Assembly (NCBI GenBank): GCA_002304785.1
Contig: DBMG01000116.1
Span: 2,678-7,812, forward strand
Source: Candidatus Accumulibacter sp. UBA704
GTDB lineage: Bacteria; Pseudomonadota; Gammaproteobacteria; Burkholderiales; Rhodocyclaceae
Length of the DNA: 5,135 nucleotides
Direction: 5' to 3'
In this document: piece by piece, positions 1 through 5,135 of the stretch
Position numbering within the stretch: the stretch's first letter is position 1
Layout: every line of letters starts with the position of its first letter
Notes under the pieces: model-generated
The model's database searches: none
Seen by the model: the letters and a program-made list of their open reading frames with translations, nothing else
Told to the model about the DNA's origin: nothing
Position numbers and translations under genes: made by a program

Positions 1-876
1 CAGCCGGAAGGGCATCGTGAGGTAGAATCGCGCCCTCTGGGGCTTACCGTTGAGAACGGACGGCTCGAAGTCCCAGGTCTGCGCGTACCGCATCGCCGCC
101 TCCTGAAGGGCGGGGGGGCCCGAGATGGCCTCCACCTCCATGGGTGACCCGTCCGTGTCCACGGTGATGGCCACCGTGACGGTGCCCTGGACCCGCATCA
201 GCTTGGCGGCCAAGGGGTAGGGGGGCGGGGGTGGCTGGAGCCTTATCTTCATCTGCTGGAAATCAACGTCCGCCACCTTGCCGGCCGGGGAACCCGGCGG
301 AAGGGTGCCCGCCACGGACATGGGCGCGAGCGTTCCGGCCGCCGCGCCCACAGGCGCCTCGTAGACGCGCGTGGGCGCGGGCACCTCCCGGGGCTCCACC
401 GGCGGCTTGGCGACCCAGGACAAGGCCTCCGTCAACAACCGCACGGCATGGTCCTGGAATCCATCGGCGTTCTTGCGCCCGAAGAGCCGCTGGGCCTGCC
501 GGATCGGCGCGAGCACAGGGGTTCCAGGTAGGGGGGCCGGTTCAAGACGGACCACCACCGTGCACGTGGTGAAGCCGCCCTCCGTCCGTTCCGTCTGGAC
601 CCGGATGCGCATCCAGGGGACCAGCCCCGTGGCGTCCTTGCCCTGGGCGATCAGGTTCACCTTGGCCTTGGCGAGGCATGCCCGGGCCGTGCGCTCGATG
701 GCCGAGGCGTCCACGGGGTGGGCGTCCGCACCGTTCTGGACCTCCAGGACGAACACGGCCTCCTGGATGGCTTCAGGTTCGGTGGTGACCCCGGGTTGCG
801 GAGGGCCGGGCGGTGCCTGAGCCAGGGCGCCGGCCGCCAGGACCAAGGGAAGGGTGAGGATGGCGACGTGCTTCAT
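1..876 (-). CDS. TonB C-terminal-domain protein with signal peptide (3' end off the window)
   Basis: The minus-strand frame is open from the ATG at 876-874 to the left edge, giving 292 residues without a stop. Residues 1 to about 20 form a signal peptide (MKHVAILTLP, then a hydrophobic Leu/Ala run ending ALAQA). A Pro-rich start of the mature chain and a middle region of unrecognised fold (about 40-155) follow, then a linker rich in Pro and Ala (158-200). Residues about 207-292 look like a TonB C-terminal domain: the run PPPPPYP, then RVQGTVTVAITVDTDG, then WDFEPSVLNGKP and a terminal beta strand. TonB C domains contact TonB boxes of outer-membrane receptors. Classical TonB has an uncleaved N-terminal membrane anchor, whereas this one appears to be exported, and no exbB/exbD is visible. 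It may therefore be a periplasmic TonB-like protein that does not transduce energy. The Shine-Dalgarno is weak (CAGG about 8 nt upstream). The domain call is fairly secure; the role is not. Confidence 0.8.
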   Translation of the reverse strand, partial: MKHVAILTLPLVLAAGALAQAPPGPPQPGVTTEPEAIQEAVFVLEVQNGADAHPVDASAIERTARACLAKAKVNLIAQGKDATGLVPWMRIRVQTERTEGGFTTCTVVVRLEPAPLPGTPVLAPIRQAQRLFGRKNADGFQDHAVRLLTEALSWVAKPPVEPREVPAPTRVYEAPVGAAAGTLAPMSVAGTLPPGSPAGKVADVDFQQMKIRLQPPPPPYPLAAKLMRVQGTVTVAITVDTDGSPMEVEAISGPPALQEAAMRYAQTWDFEPSVLNGKPQRARFYLTMPFRL

Positions 877-886
877 GGGCGGCCTG

Positions 887-930
887 AAAAGACAACCCCC
901 CCGGGGCATCGATGGCCTGTCCAGGGGGGG
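887..930 (-). terminator. Possible intrinsic terminator or attenuator hairpin
   Basis: Read on the minus strand, a run of seven C (930-924) and a run of seven G (902-896) can form a GC-only stem around a 21-nt loop. The T-rich stretch TTGTCTTTT follows immediately. It lies 24 nt after the stop of the small exported protein gene and ends just before the TonB-like gene. It could end the first transcript or attenuate read-through into the second. The large loop makes the call weak. Confidence 0.3.
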
Positions 931-954
931 CATTGTGGCGGGAATTCCGTTGAT

Positions 955-1458
955 TTACATCTTCCGTTCGATTTCCATCTTGTACCAGTAGTTCACGGCG
1001 CCGTGGACCATCAGCACGATCGTGTAGGGCTTGTCGGTGATGTTCTCGATCTGGAAGCGGCTGGACCGAAGGGCCTTGGGGACCCGCGCCATGCGCTCGA
1101 ACTGGCTTGCCATGCGGTCCTTCACGGTGGGGGGGATCGCGATCATGCCGATGTGGTTGGCCGCCTCGGCCTTGAGCCGGATGGTCAGCGATTCCTTGGG
1201 CTGCAGGACGAAGGTGTAGAAGTTCGCGCCATTGCTGGCATCCCCGCCAGGATCCGCGGGAGCGCTGACGTTGGAGTCGAAGGTGAGGGATTTCTCCTCG
1301 ATGAGCTTTTCCTCGGGGGGGACGAGACGGGCGGTCTTGCCCTGGGAATAGGGCAGTTCAACCTTGCCGACGGTGGGCGTGATGTCCTGCGCGCCGAGCG
1401 TGGGGAATGCGAGGGCAGCGAGGGCGAACCCAGCTGCAAGGGTATGCGTTCGGAACAT
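955..1458 (-). CDS. Small exported protein of unknown function
   Basis: The protein has 167 residues and runs from the ATG at 1458-1456 to TAA at 957-955. This start is preferred to an upstream in-frame ATG at 1551 because AGGAG lies 5 nt before it and because it puts a clean signal peptide at the N-terminus (MFRTHTLAAGFALAALAFPT, cleavage probably after LGA near residue 23). The mature part of about 144 residues is polar, has no cysteine and no further membrane segment, and alternates short strand-like stretches (YTFVLQP, LTIRLKAEA, RFQIENI, YTIVLMVHG, YWYKMEIE). This suggests a small beta-sandwich-like domain in the periplasm or outside the cell. I do not recognise the family and assign no function. 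It sits 78 nt upstream of the TonB-like gene on the same strand and has its own likely promoter. Confidence 0.8.
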   Translation of the reverse strand: MFRTHTLAAGFALAALAFPTLGAQDITPTVGKVELPYSQGKTARLVPPEEKLIEEKSLTFDSNVSAPADPGGDASNGANFYTFVLQPKESLTIRLKAEAANHIGMIAIPPTVKDRMASQFERMARVPKALRSSRFQIENITDKPYTIVLMVHGAVNYWYKMEIERKM

Positions 1459-1463
1459 GCGGA

Positions 1464-1468
1464 CTCCT
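1464..1468 (-). promoter_or_regulatory. Ribosome binding site fixing the start of the small exported protein
   Basis: The minus strand reads AGGAG followed by TCCGC and the ATG, a near-ideal Shine-Dalgarno at 5-nt spacing. It supports the 167-residue form over the 198-residue frame that begins at 1551. Confidence 0.7.
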
Positions 1469-1503
1469 ATGCCGGGCAAGTTGGAATCGGGAAACTGACA
1501 TCG

Positions 1504-1532
1504 ATTCTGATGCCTGGTATTTCCACGGTCAA
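1504..1532 (-). promoter_or_regulatory. Sigma-70-like promoter for the small exported protein
   Basis: On the minus strand, TTGACC (1532-1527) matches five of six -35 consensus bases. Exactly 17 nt later CAGAAT (1509-1504) matches four of six -10 bases. The predicted transcript start is near 1497, about 39 nt before the start codon. The position just upstream of a good ribosome binding site in a short intergenic gap supports it. Confidence 0.5.
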
Positions 1533-1538
1533 CCTGTT

Positions 1539-1557
1539 CTTCCCGCCTCAAGGGAAG
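1539..1557 (-). terminator. Hairpin downstream of the phosphofructokinase gene
   Basis: CTTCCC (1539-1544) and GGGAAG (1552-1557) form a perfect 6-bp inverted repeat with a 7-nt loop, 23 nt past the PFK stop codon. No U-run follows on the minus strand, so as a terminator it is weak. It could be a 3'-end processing or stability structure. A separate 8-bp palindrome TGGCGCCA lies at 1561-1568. Confidence 0.3.
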
Positions 1558-1579
1558 CTCTGGCGCCAGGGTGGTTGGG

Positions 1580-2791
1580 CTACACCCCCACCGGTATCAC
1601 CCGGGGCGCGATGATGCGGTCGAAGTGGGGGATGGTGCCGATGAGGGGGCGGGCATAGTCCCGGAAGGACTCGTCGATGTCGTGGTCGCCCTTGAGGTAC
1701 TCGGCGGGCAGCAGCTTGGTGTGGGCGGCCACGGTCTCCAGGGGCGTCAGGGAGTAGTCCACGGAATAGTCGCCGGTGCGCCGGATGGCCACGGAGCCGT
1801 CGATCTGGCGGTTGAAGGCGAAGTGCACCGCCGTCTCGCCCACGTCCCGCGCCTCGCTGGAATCCACGTCGGAGATGACGCCCAGGAAGGACCGCTGCAG
1901 GTACCCGAACGTGTCGCAGCGCACGCGCTTGATGCCCAGGCGCTGCTTGATGGCGTCGGACAGCGCGTCGCCCAGGGTGCCGCGGCCCGAAAGCTGCACG
2001 TTGCCGAAGGCGTCGAATTCCGATTCCCCCTGCAGGTGCATGAGCACGGGCCGGCCATCGGGACCCACGATGCCCTCGGACAGGGCGATGACGCAGCGGC
2101 CGTTGGAGGAGTACACCCGCTCCACATCGTCCAGGAACCGCTCGGTGTCGAACACCCGCTCGGGAACGTAGATGAGGTGGGGACCGTCCTTGGGATCACG
2201 GCGGGCCATGACCGAGCTCGCCGTGAGCCATCCGGCGTGCCGTCCCATCACCACGCCGATGAAGACGCCGGGAATGGCGAAGTTGTCCATGTCCAGGCAG
2301 GCGAAGGCCGAGGTGACGAAGCGGGCCGCGGAACCGAAGCCGGGGCAGTGGTCGGTGACGGCCAGATCGTTGTCGATGGTCTTGGGGATGTGGATCACCC
2401 GCAGGTCGTAGCTCACCTGCCGGGCGTAGGCCGCGACGATGCGGCAGGTCTCGGCGGAGTCGTTGCCGCCGATGTAGAAGAAGTAGCGCACCCCGTGCTT
2501 GCGGAAGACGTCCACCATCCGGGCGCAGTATTCCTCGTCCGGCTTGTCGCGGGTGGAACCCAGGGCCGAGGAGGGGGAGGAGGCCACCATCTCCAGGTTG
2601 TGGGTGGTGGTCTGCGACAGGTCCAGGAAGTCCTCGTTGACGATGCCGCGCACGCCGAACCGGGCGCCGTACACGTTGCTGATGTAGCGCCACTTGCGCG
2701 CCTCGATCACGAGTCCCACGAGGCTCTGGTTGATGACGGCCGTTGGACCGCCCCCCTGGGCCACCACCGCCTTGCCTTTGAGTTGTCGCAT
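1580..2791 (-). CDS. 6-phosphofructokinase, probably pyrophosphate-dependent
   Basis: The enzyme interconverts fructose 6-phosphate and fructose 1,6-bisphosphate in cytoplasmic glycolysis/gluconeogenesis. The protein has 403 residues (ATG at 2791-2789, TAG at 1582-1580). The Shine-Dalgarno GGAAGGA lies 6 nt upstream and excludes the much longer in-frame extension that runs antisense to the next gene. Visible PFK motifs are GGGPTAVIN (13-21, phosphoryl-donor loop), GGNDS (108-112), PKTIDND (136-142, catalytic Asp140 and Asp142), MGRHAGW (182-188), ALSEG (236-240) and GYLQR (296-300). In ATP-PFKs the equivalents of the second and third motifs are GGDGS and PGTIDND. Here Asp111 and Lys137 replace the two glycines, the known signature of PPi-dependent PFKs, which work reversibly. 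The length of about 400 residues also fits the long PPi-type clades rather than the roughly 320-residue bacterial ATP enzyme. Donor specificity is inferred from these residues. Confidence 0.92.
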   Translation of the reverse strand: MRQLKGKAVVAQGGGPTAVINQSLVGLVIEARKWRYISNVYGARFGVRGIVNEDFLDLSQTTTHNLEMVASSPSSALGSTRDKPDEEYCARMVDVFRKHGVRYFFYIGGNDSAETCRIVAAYARQVSYDLRVIHIPKTIDNDLAVTDHCPGFGSAARFVTSAFACLDMDNFAIPGVFIGVVMGRHAGWLTASSVMARRDPKDGPHLIYVPERVFDTERFLDDVERVYSSNGRCVIALSEGIVGPDGRPVLMHLQGESEFDAFGNVQLSGRGTLGDALSDAIKQRLGIKRVRCDTFGYLQRSFLGVISDVDSSEARDVGETAVHFAFNRQIDGSVAIRRTGDYSVDYSLTPLETVAAHTKLLPAEYLKGDHDIDESFRDYARPLIGTIPHFDRIIAPRVIPVGV

Positions 2792-2797
2792 GGGAAT

Positions 2798-2804
2798 TCC
2801 TTCC
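2798..2804 (-). promoter_or_regulatory. Ribosome binding site of the phosphofructokinase gene
   Basis: GGAAGGA on the minus strand lies 6 nt before the ATG at 2791. It decides the start, because the reading frame itself stays open for about 350 more codons upstream. Confidence 0.65.
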
Positions 2805-2811
2805 GGGTGGA

Positions 2812-2826
2812 GGACCCAAGGGGTCC
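2812..2826 (-). promoter_or_regulatory. Hairpin in the phosphofructokinase 5' leader
   Basis: GGACCC (2812-2817) and GGGTCC (2821-2826) are perfect inverted repeats around a 3-nt loop, about 20-35 nt before the start codon. A second, weaker pair, CATCA and TGATG, lies next to it at 2827-2845. These could be a leader structure or an operator. Neither matches a riboswitch that I recognise. Confidence 0.3.
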
Positions 2827-2855
2827 CATCACATGCAGCATGATGATTTAAAGGA

Positions 2856-2886
2856 AGTTTAGGCTCCTGGCGGGGGTACCCGTCAA
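2856..2886 (-). promoter_or_regulatory. Candidate promoter for the phosphofructokinase gene
   Basis: On the minus strand, TTGACG (2886-2881) is a good -35 box and TAAACT (2861-2856) matches four of six -10 bases. The 19-nt spacer is longer than ideal. The transcript would start near 2849 with a leader of about 58 nt containing the hairpin at 2812-2826. I see no convincing promoter for the plus-strand gene in this 162-bp divergent gap. Confidence 0.35.
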
Positions 2887-2953
2887 CGCGCCCGGGGGAT
2901 TTGGTGACCGACAGCACCCTTGACTTCGCGAAAAAAAGGCGAATCATACAGGC

Positions 2954-3868
2954 ATGACGCCGCTTCTCCTCCAGACCGAGCCTTCCCGGGCGCTGTTCCG
3001 CGACCTTCTGGTGGAACCCGAGGAGGCCCGCAGCATCCTCCGCCCCCAGAAGGACGACCGCTACGGCTTCGGCTTCGCCCTGAGCCCCTACCGGGGCTGC
3101 GAGCATGGCTGCCGCTACTGCTACGTGCGCGACTATCCCCAGGCCCTGCCCGGCGACAAGGCCGTCCCCGTGGGGCGGGAGGCCTGGGGCACCTGGGCCG
3201 TGCCCAAGCTCAACGCCCCCGAGCTCCTCTGGTCCCAGCGCCACCGGCTCCACGGCCAGACGGTGTTCCTGGCCTCGGCCACCGACCCCTACCAGCCCCT
3301 GGAGCGGGAGTTCCGCCTCACCCGGGCCTGCCTGGAGGTCCTGCTGAAATGCCCCACCACCCGGGTGCTGGTGCACACCCGGTCCCCCCTGGTCCTCCAG
3401 GACCTGGAGCTTCTCAAGGCCTTCGGCCCCCGCGTGCGGGTGGGCCTCTCCATCCCCACGGACGACGATACGGTGCGCCAGGTGGTGGAACCCCGCTCGC
3501 CGCCCATCCCGTCCCGGTGGGCGGCCATGGAGCGCCTGGCCCGGGCTGGCATCGAGGTGGGCCTGGCCGCCTGTCCCCTGATGCCCGTGCACAACCCCCA
3601 GGCCTTCGCCCGGCGGGCCAAGGAATCCGGCGCCGCCAGCGCCTGGGTGGGCGGTCTGCGCCTGCTGCGGGACGATGCCTTCTACGACGTGCTGGCCCGC
3701 AACGACTGGCTTTTCATTCTGGACCCCGCCTATGCCGAGGAGGTGGCGTCGGTGCTCCAGCAGACCTTCCCCCGGGTCAAGGGGCGCCGCCAGGCCGCGG
3801 AAAAGCCTGTTCATCCGGTCCATCCCCCCGCGCGCCACACCCAGCCCTGCCTTTTCGAAAGCATGTGA
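2954..3868 (+). CDS. Radical SAM protein, SplB-like (COG1533) family
   Basis: The protein has 304 residues. The ATG at 2954 is the first possible start after an in-frame TGA at 2921; its Shine-Dalgarno is poor (AAGG about 13 nt upstream). Residues 44-57 carry the radical SAM cluster motif CxxxCxxC (Cys49, Cys53, Cys56, followed by Tyr57) in the context SPYRGCEHGCRYCY. This should bind a 4Fe-4S cluster and cleave S-adenosylmethionine to a 5'-deoxyadenosyl radical. Further family motifs are SATDPYQPLE (108-117), HTRSPLVLQD (141-150), VGLSIPTDDD (163-172) and VEPRSPPIPSR (178-188). These match the broad SplB-related/Rv2578c-PA0069 type of protein, whose members outside true spore photoproduct lyase have no settled substrate. 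A role in DNA repair is only a guess, weakly encouraged by dnaX following 39 nt downstream on the same strand. Codon use is extreme GC (alanine 26 GCC, 5 GCG, 1 GCT). Confidence 0.88.
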   Translation: MTPLLLQTEPSRALFRDLLVEPEEARSILRPQKDDRYGFGFALSPYRGCEHGCRYCYVRDYPQALPGDKAVPVGREAWGTWAVPKLNAPELLWSQRHRLHGQTVFLASATDPYQPLEREFRLTRACLEVLLKCPTTRVLVHTRSPLVLQDLELLKAFGPRVRVGLSIPTDDDTVRQVVEPRSPPIPSRWAAMERLARAGIEVGLAACPLMPVHNPQAFARRAKESGAASAWVGGLRLLRDDAFYDVLARNDWLFILDPAYAEEVASVLQQTFPRVKGRRQAAEKPVHPVHPPARHTQPCLFESM

Positions 3869-3890
3869 TGGAGCGGCGACGCGGGATCAT

Positions 3891-3896
3891 GGGAGA
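3891..3896 (+). promoter_or_regulatory. Likely ribosome binding site of dnaX
   Basis: GGGAGA lies 11 nt before the ATG at 3908, a long but usable spacing. A nearer ATG at 3897 is out of frame. No in-frame GTG, TTG or ATG exists between the preceding stop codon and 3908. Confidence 0.45.
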
Positions 3897-3907
3897 ATGA
3901 CGGTTCC

Positions 3908-5135
3908 ATGATTACACTCGCACTCAAATACCGTCCCCGCATTCTGTCCGATCTGGTGGGGCAGGAGGCCAGTGTCCGCGCCCTCACCAGCGCCCTCCGG
4001 CGGGCCAAGGCCAGTGGCGGCGCCATCCACCACCAGGCCTTCCTCTTCGCCGGGGTCCGGGGCACCGGCAAGACCTCCACCGCCCGCATCCTGGCCCGCG
4101 CCCTCAACTACGAGATCCCGGGCAAGGTCGAGCGTCCCACCATCGCCATGCCGGAGTACGGCATCCACTGCAAGGCGATCATGGAAGGCCGCCACGTCGA
4201 CGTCATCGAGATGGACGCGGCCTCGCACAACGGCATCGACAACATCCGCGAGATCACCGACGCGGCGCGCTATCGACCGGTGACGGCGCGGACCAAGGTC
4301 TACATCATCGACGAGGTCCACATGCTGTCGAAGAGCGCGTTCAACGCGCTGCTGAAGACGCTGGAAGAGCCGCCTGAGCACGTCAAGTTCATCCTCGCGA
4401 CCACCGATCCGCAGAAGATTCCGGTGACGGTGCTGTCGCGCTGCCTGCAGTTCAACCTCAAGCAGATGACGCCGCCGTTGATCGCCGGGCATCTGAAGCG
4501 CATTCTCGAAGTCGAAGGGATCAGCGCCGAGCCCGCGGCGCTCAACCTGTTGTCGCGCTCGGCGGCGGGCAGCATGCGCGATGCGCTGTCGCTGCTCGAC
4601 CAGGCGATCGCCCATGGAGCCGGCAAGGTTGAGGAGGCGCAGGTGCGCGATATGCTCGGCACCGTCGATCTCGATTTCCTGTTTTCAATCCTCGATTCGC
4701 TGCTGGCTGGCGATGTGGCCGGGATGTTGCGCGTTGCCGAGGATATGGCCACGCGCAGCCTGTCGTTCTCGGCGGCCCTGCAGGAACTCGCGGGCCTGAT
4801 GACGCGACTGCAGGTTGCGCAGTTCGCGCCACAGGCGGTGGCCGACGATCTCCCGGAACGGGCGAGGATTCTGGAACTGGCTGCCCGATTCAACCCCGAA
4901 TACGTCCAGTTGGCCTATCAGATTGCCGTACAGGGGCGCAACGAACTGCATCTGGCGCCGGACGAGCAGGACGGTTTCATGATGACCTTGCTCCGGCTGC
5001 ATGCTTTTCGTCCGGCGACTGGCGACGATATGCCGCTATCGCGGGCGCCGGCAGAAATGGCAAGAGCGGTTTCGGTACCGGGAGTCTCCCGTCCGGTGTC
5101 TGAAGAAAGAGCGGCAGTTTCCTCGGATCGCGCGG
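3908..5135 (+). CDS. dnaX: DNA polymerase III subunit tau/gamma, N-terminal 409 residues (possibly chimeric)
   Basis: DnaX is the AAA+ ATPase subunit of the clamp loader that places the sliding clamp on primed DNA and organises the replisome. Visible parts are KYRPRILSDLVGQE (7-20), Walker A GVRGTGKT (49-56), Walker B VYIIDEVH (131-138), the sensor-1 region LATTD (163-167), LSRC (176-179) with the arginine finger, and sensor 2 GSMRDALSLLDQ (221-232). The collar domain III ends near FRP (367-369), and a Ser/Pro/Ala-rich linker begins. The C-terminal tau part is off the window. The zinc module between Walker A and B normally has four Cys, but only Cys88 is present and the first Cys is replaced by Tyr68. 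Codon use and family resemblance change within the gene (see 4052-4402). No slippery A-run for a tau/gamma frameshift is seen. The gene lies in the same frame as, and 39 nt after, the radical SAM gene. Confidence 0.93.
   Translation, partial: MITLALKYRPRILSDLVGQEASVRALTSALRRAKASGGAIHHQAFLFAGVRGTGKTSTARILARALNYEIPGKVERPTIAMPEYGIHCKAIMEGRHVDVIEMDAASHNGIDNIREITDAARYRPVTARTKVYIIDEVHMLSKSAFNALLKTLEEPPEHVKFILATTDPQKIPVTVLSRCLQFNLKQMTPPLIAGHLKRILEVEGISAEPAALNLLSRSAAGSMRDALSLLDQAIAHGAGKVEEAQVRDMLGTVDLDFLFSILDSLLAGDVAGMLRVAEDMATRSLSFSAALQELAGLMTRLQVAQFAPQAVADDLPERARILELAARFNPEYVQLAYQIAVQGRNELHLAPDEQDGFMMTLLRLHAFRPATGDDMPLSRAPAEMARAVSVPGVSRPVSEERAAVSSDRA
4052..4402 (+). other. Mosaic zone inside dnaX with two apparent switch points
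   Basis: This stretch covers residues about 49-165. Before it, codons match the upstream gene. Inside it, the protein looks alphaproteobacterial (MPEYGIHCKAIMEGRHVDVI, then EMDAASHNGIDNIREI). After it, the protein looks betaproteobacterial (FILATTDPQKIPVTVLSRCL, then QFNLKQM). Alanine is GCC in 12 of 13 codons up to residue 80, then 15 GCG against 5 GCC over residues 90-250. Histidine is CAC in all seven codons through residue 158 and CAT in all four afterwards. Aspartate is GAC in five of six codons up to residue 135, then GAT in 11 of 16. The lineage labels rest on memory of family sequences; the codon counts are read directly. Confidence 0.6.

Noticed and set aside
1571..2851. A 426-residue plus-strand open frame across the phosphofructokinase gene.
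   Set aside because: It lies opposite a clear PFK with all motifs. Its Val/His/Gly/Asp-rich composition is typical of a reverse-complement shadow.
2920..2950. TTGACT at 2920-2925 as a -35 box for the radical SAM gene.
   Set aside because: No good -10 box lies 16-18 nt downstream, and transcription would start at or beyond the ATG at 2954.
2792..3838. A long minus-strand open frame continuing about 349 codons upstream of the phosphofructokinase start, antisense to the radical SAM gene.
   Set aside because: GC-rich coding DNA often leaves the opposite strand open. The extension has no PFK or other motif, is rich in Gly, His and Gln in a shadow-like way, and the true start has a good ribosome binding site.
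3866..3907. The radical SAM gene and dnaX are in the same frame, separated by TGA and 13 sense codons, suggesting read-through or a fusion protein.
   Set aside because: There is a one-in-three chance of sharing a frame. dnaX has its own ATG and a plausible ribosome binding site, and no selenocysteine-type structure is evident after the TGA.
3887..4615. A 242-residue minus-strand open frame opposite dnaX.
   Set aside because: It is Arg/Asp/Val-rich, has no recognisable domain, and is fully covered by the conserved ATPase core of DnaX on the other strand.
1..5135. Search by eye for tRNA or rRNA genes, CRISPR repeats, transposase genes, long direct repeats or att-like sites.
   Set aside because: None was seen. 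Nearly all of the window is protein-coding, and the only gaps (877-954, 1459-1579, 2792-2953, 3869-3907) are short and explained by control signals.

Overview
This is a GC-rich bacterial window with five protein genes. Two of them are cut by the window edges. There are no RNA genes, CRISPR arrays or insertion sequences. Gene order from left to right: a minus-strand TonB-C-domain protein with a signal peptide (partial, 3' end off the left edge); a minus-strand small exported protein of unknown function; a minus-strand pyrophosphate-type 6-phosphofructokinase; a divergent 162-bp intergenic region; a plus-strand radical SAM protein of the spore-photoproduct-lyase-like (COG1533) group; and, 39 nt downstream, a plus-strand dnaX (DNA polymerase III tau/gamma subunit), cut by the right edge.

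The first roughly 4.1 kb reads as one genome. It is strongly GC-rich, and its genes fit a Gram-negative (outer-membrane) bacterium with a TonB-like periplasmic protein and a PPi-type PFK. My best guess is Acidobacteriota of the Holophaga/Geothrix kind. That is an impression from remembered protein style, not a search result. The minus-strand genes are separated by recognisable signals: a sigma-70-like promoter before the small exported protein, a possible promoter and 5'-UTR hairpin before the PFK, and weak terminator-like hairpins. The genes do not form one obvious pathway: the PFK is glycolytic, the TonB-like and small exported proteins are envelope proteins, and the radical SAM protein and dnaX form a likely co-transcribed pair.

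The most notable observation is inside dnaX. The reading frame is continuous, but codon choice and protein family resemblance change twice. Codons 1 to about 80 match the upstream gene (alanine almost always GCC). A middle piece, about residues 66-140, has an alphaproteobacterial-looking sequence in which the usual four-cysteine zinc module is replaced and only one Cys remains. From about residue 160 onward the protein looks betaproteobacterial and the codon use shifts again (His CAC to CAT, Asp GAC to GAT, Ala to GCG). Both apparent switch points fall at the most conserved DnaX motifs (Walker A, and Walker B to sensor 1). This is what a metagenomic assembly chimera through conserved k-mers would look like. 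A natural mosaic gene is the less likely but more interesting alternative. Anything right of about 4.1 kb should therefore not be assumed to come from the same organism as the left part.
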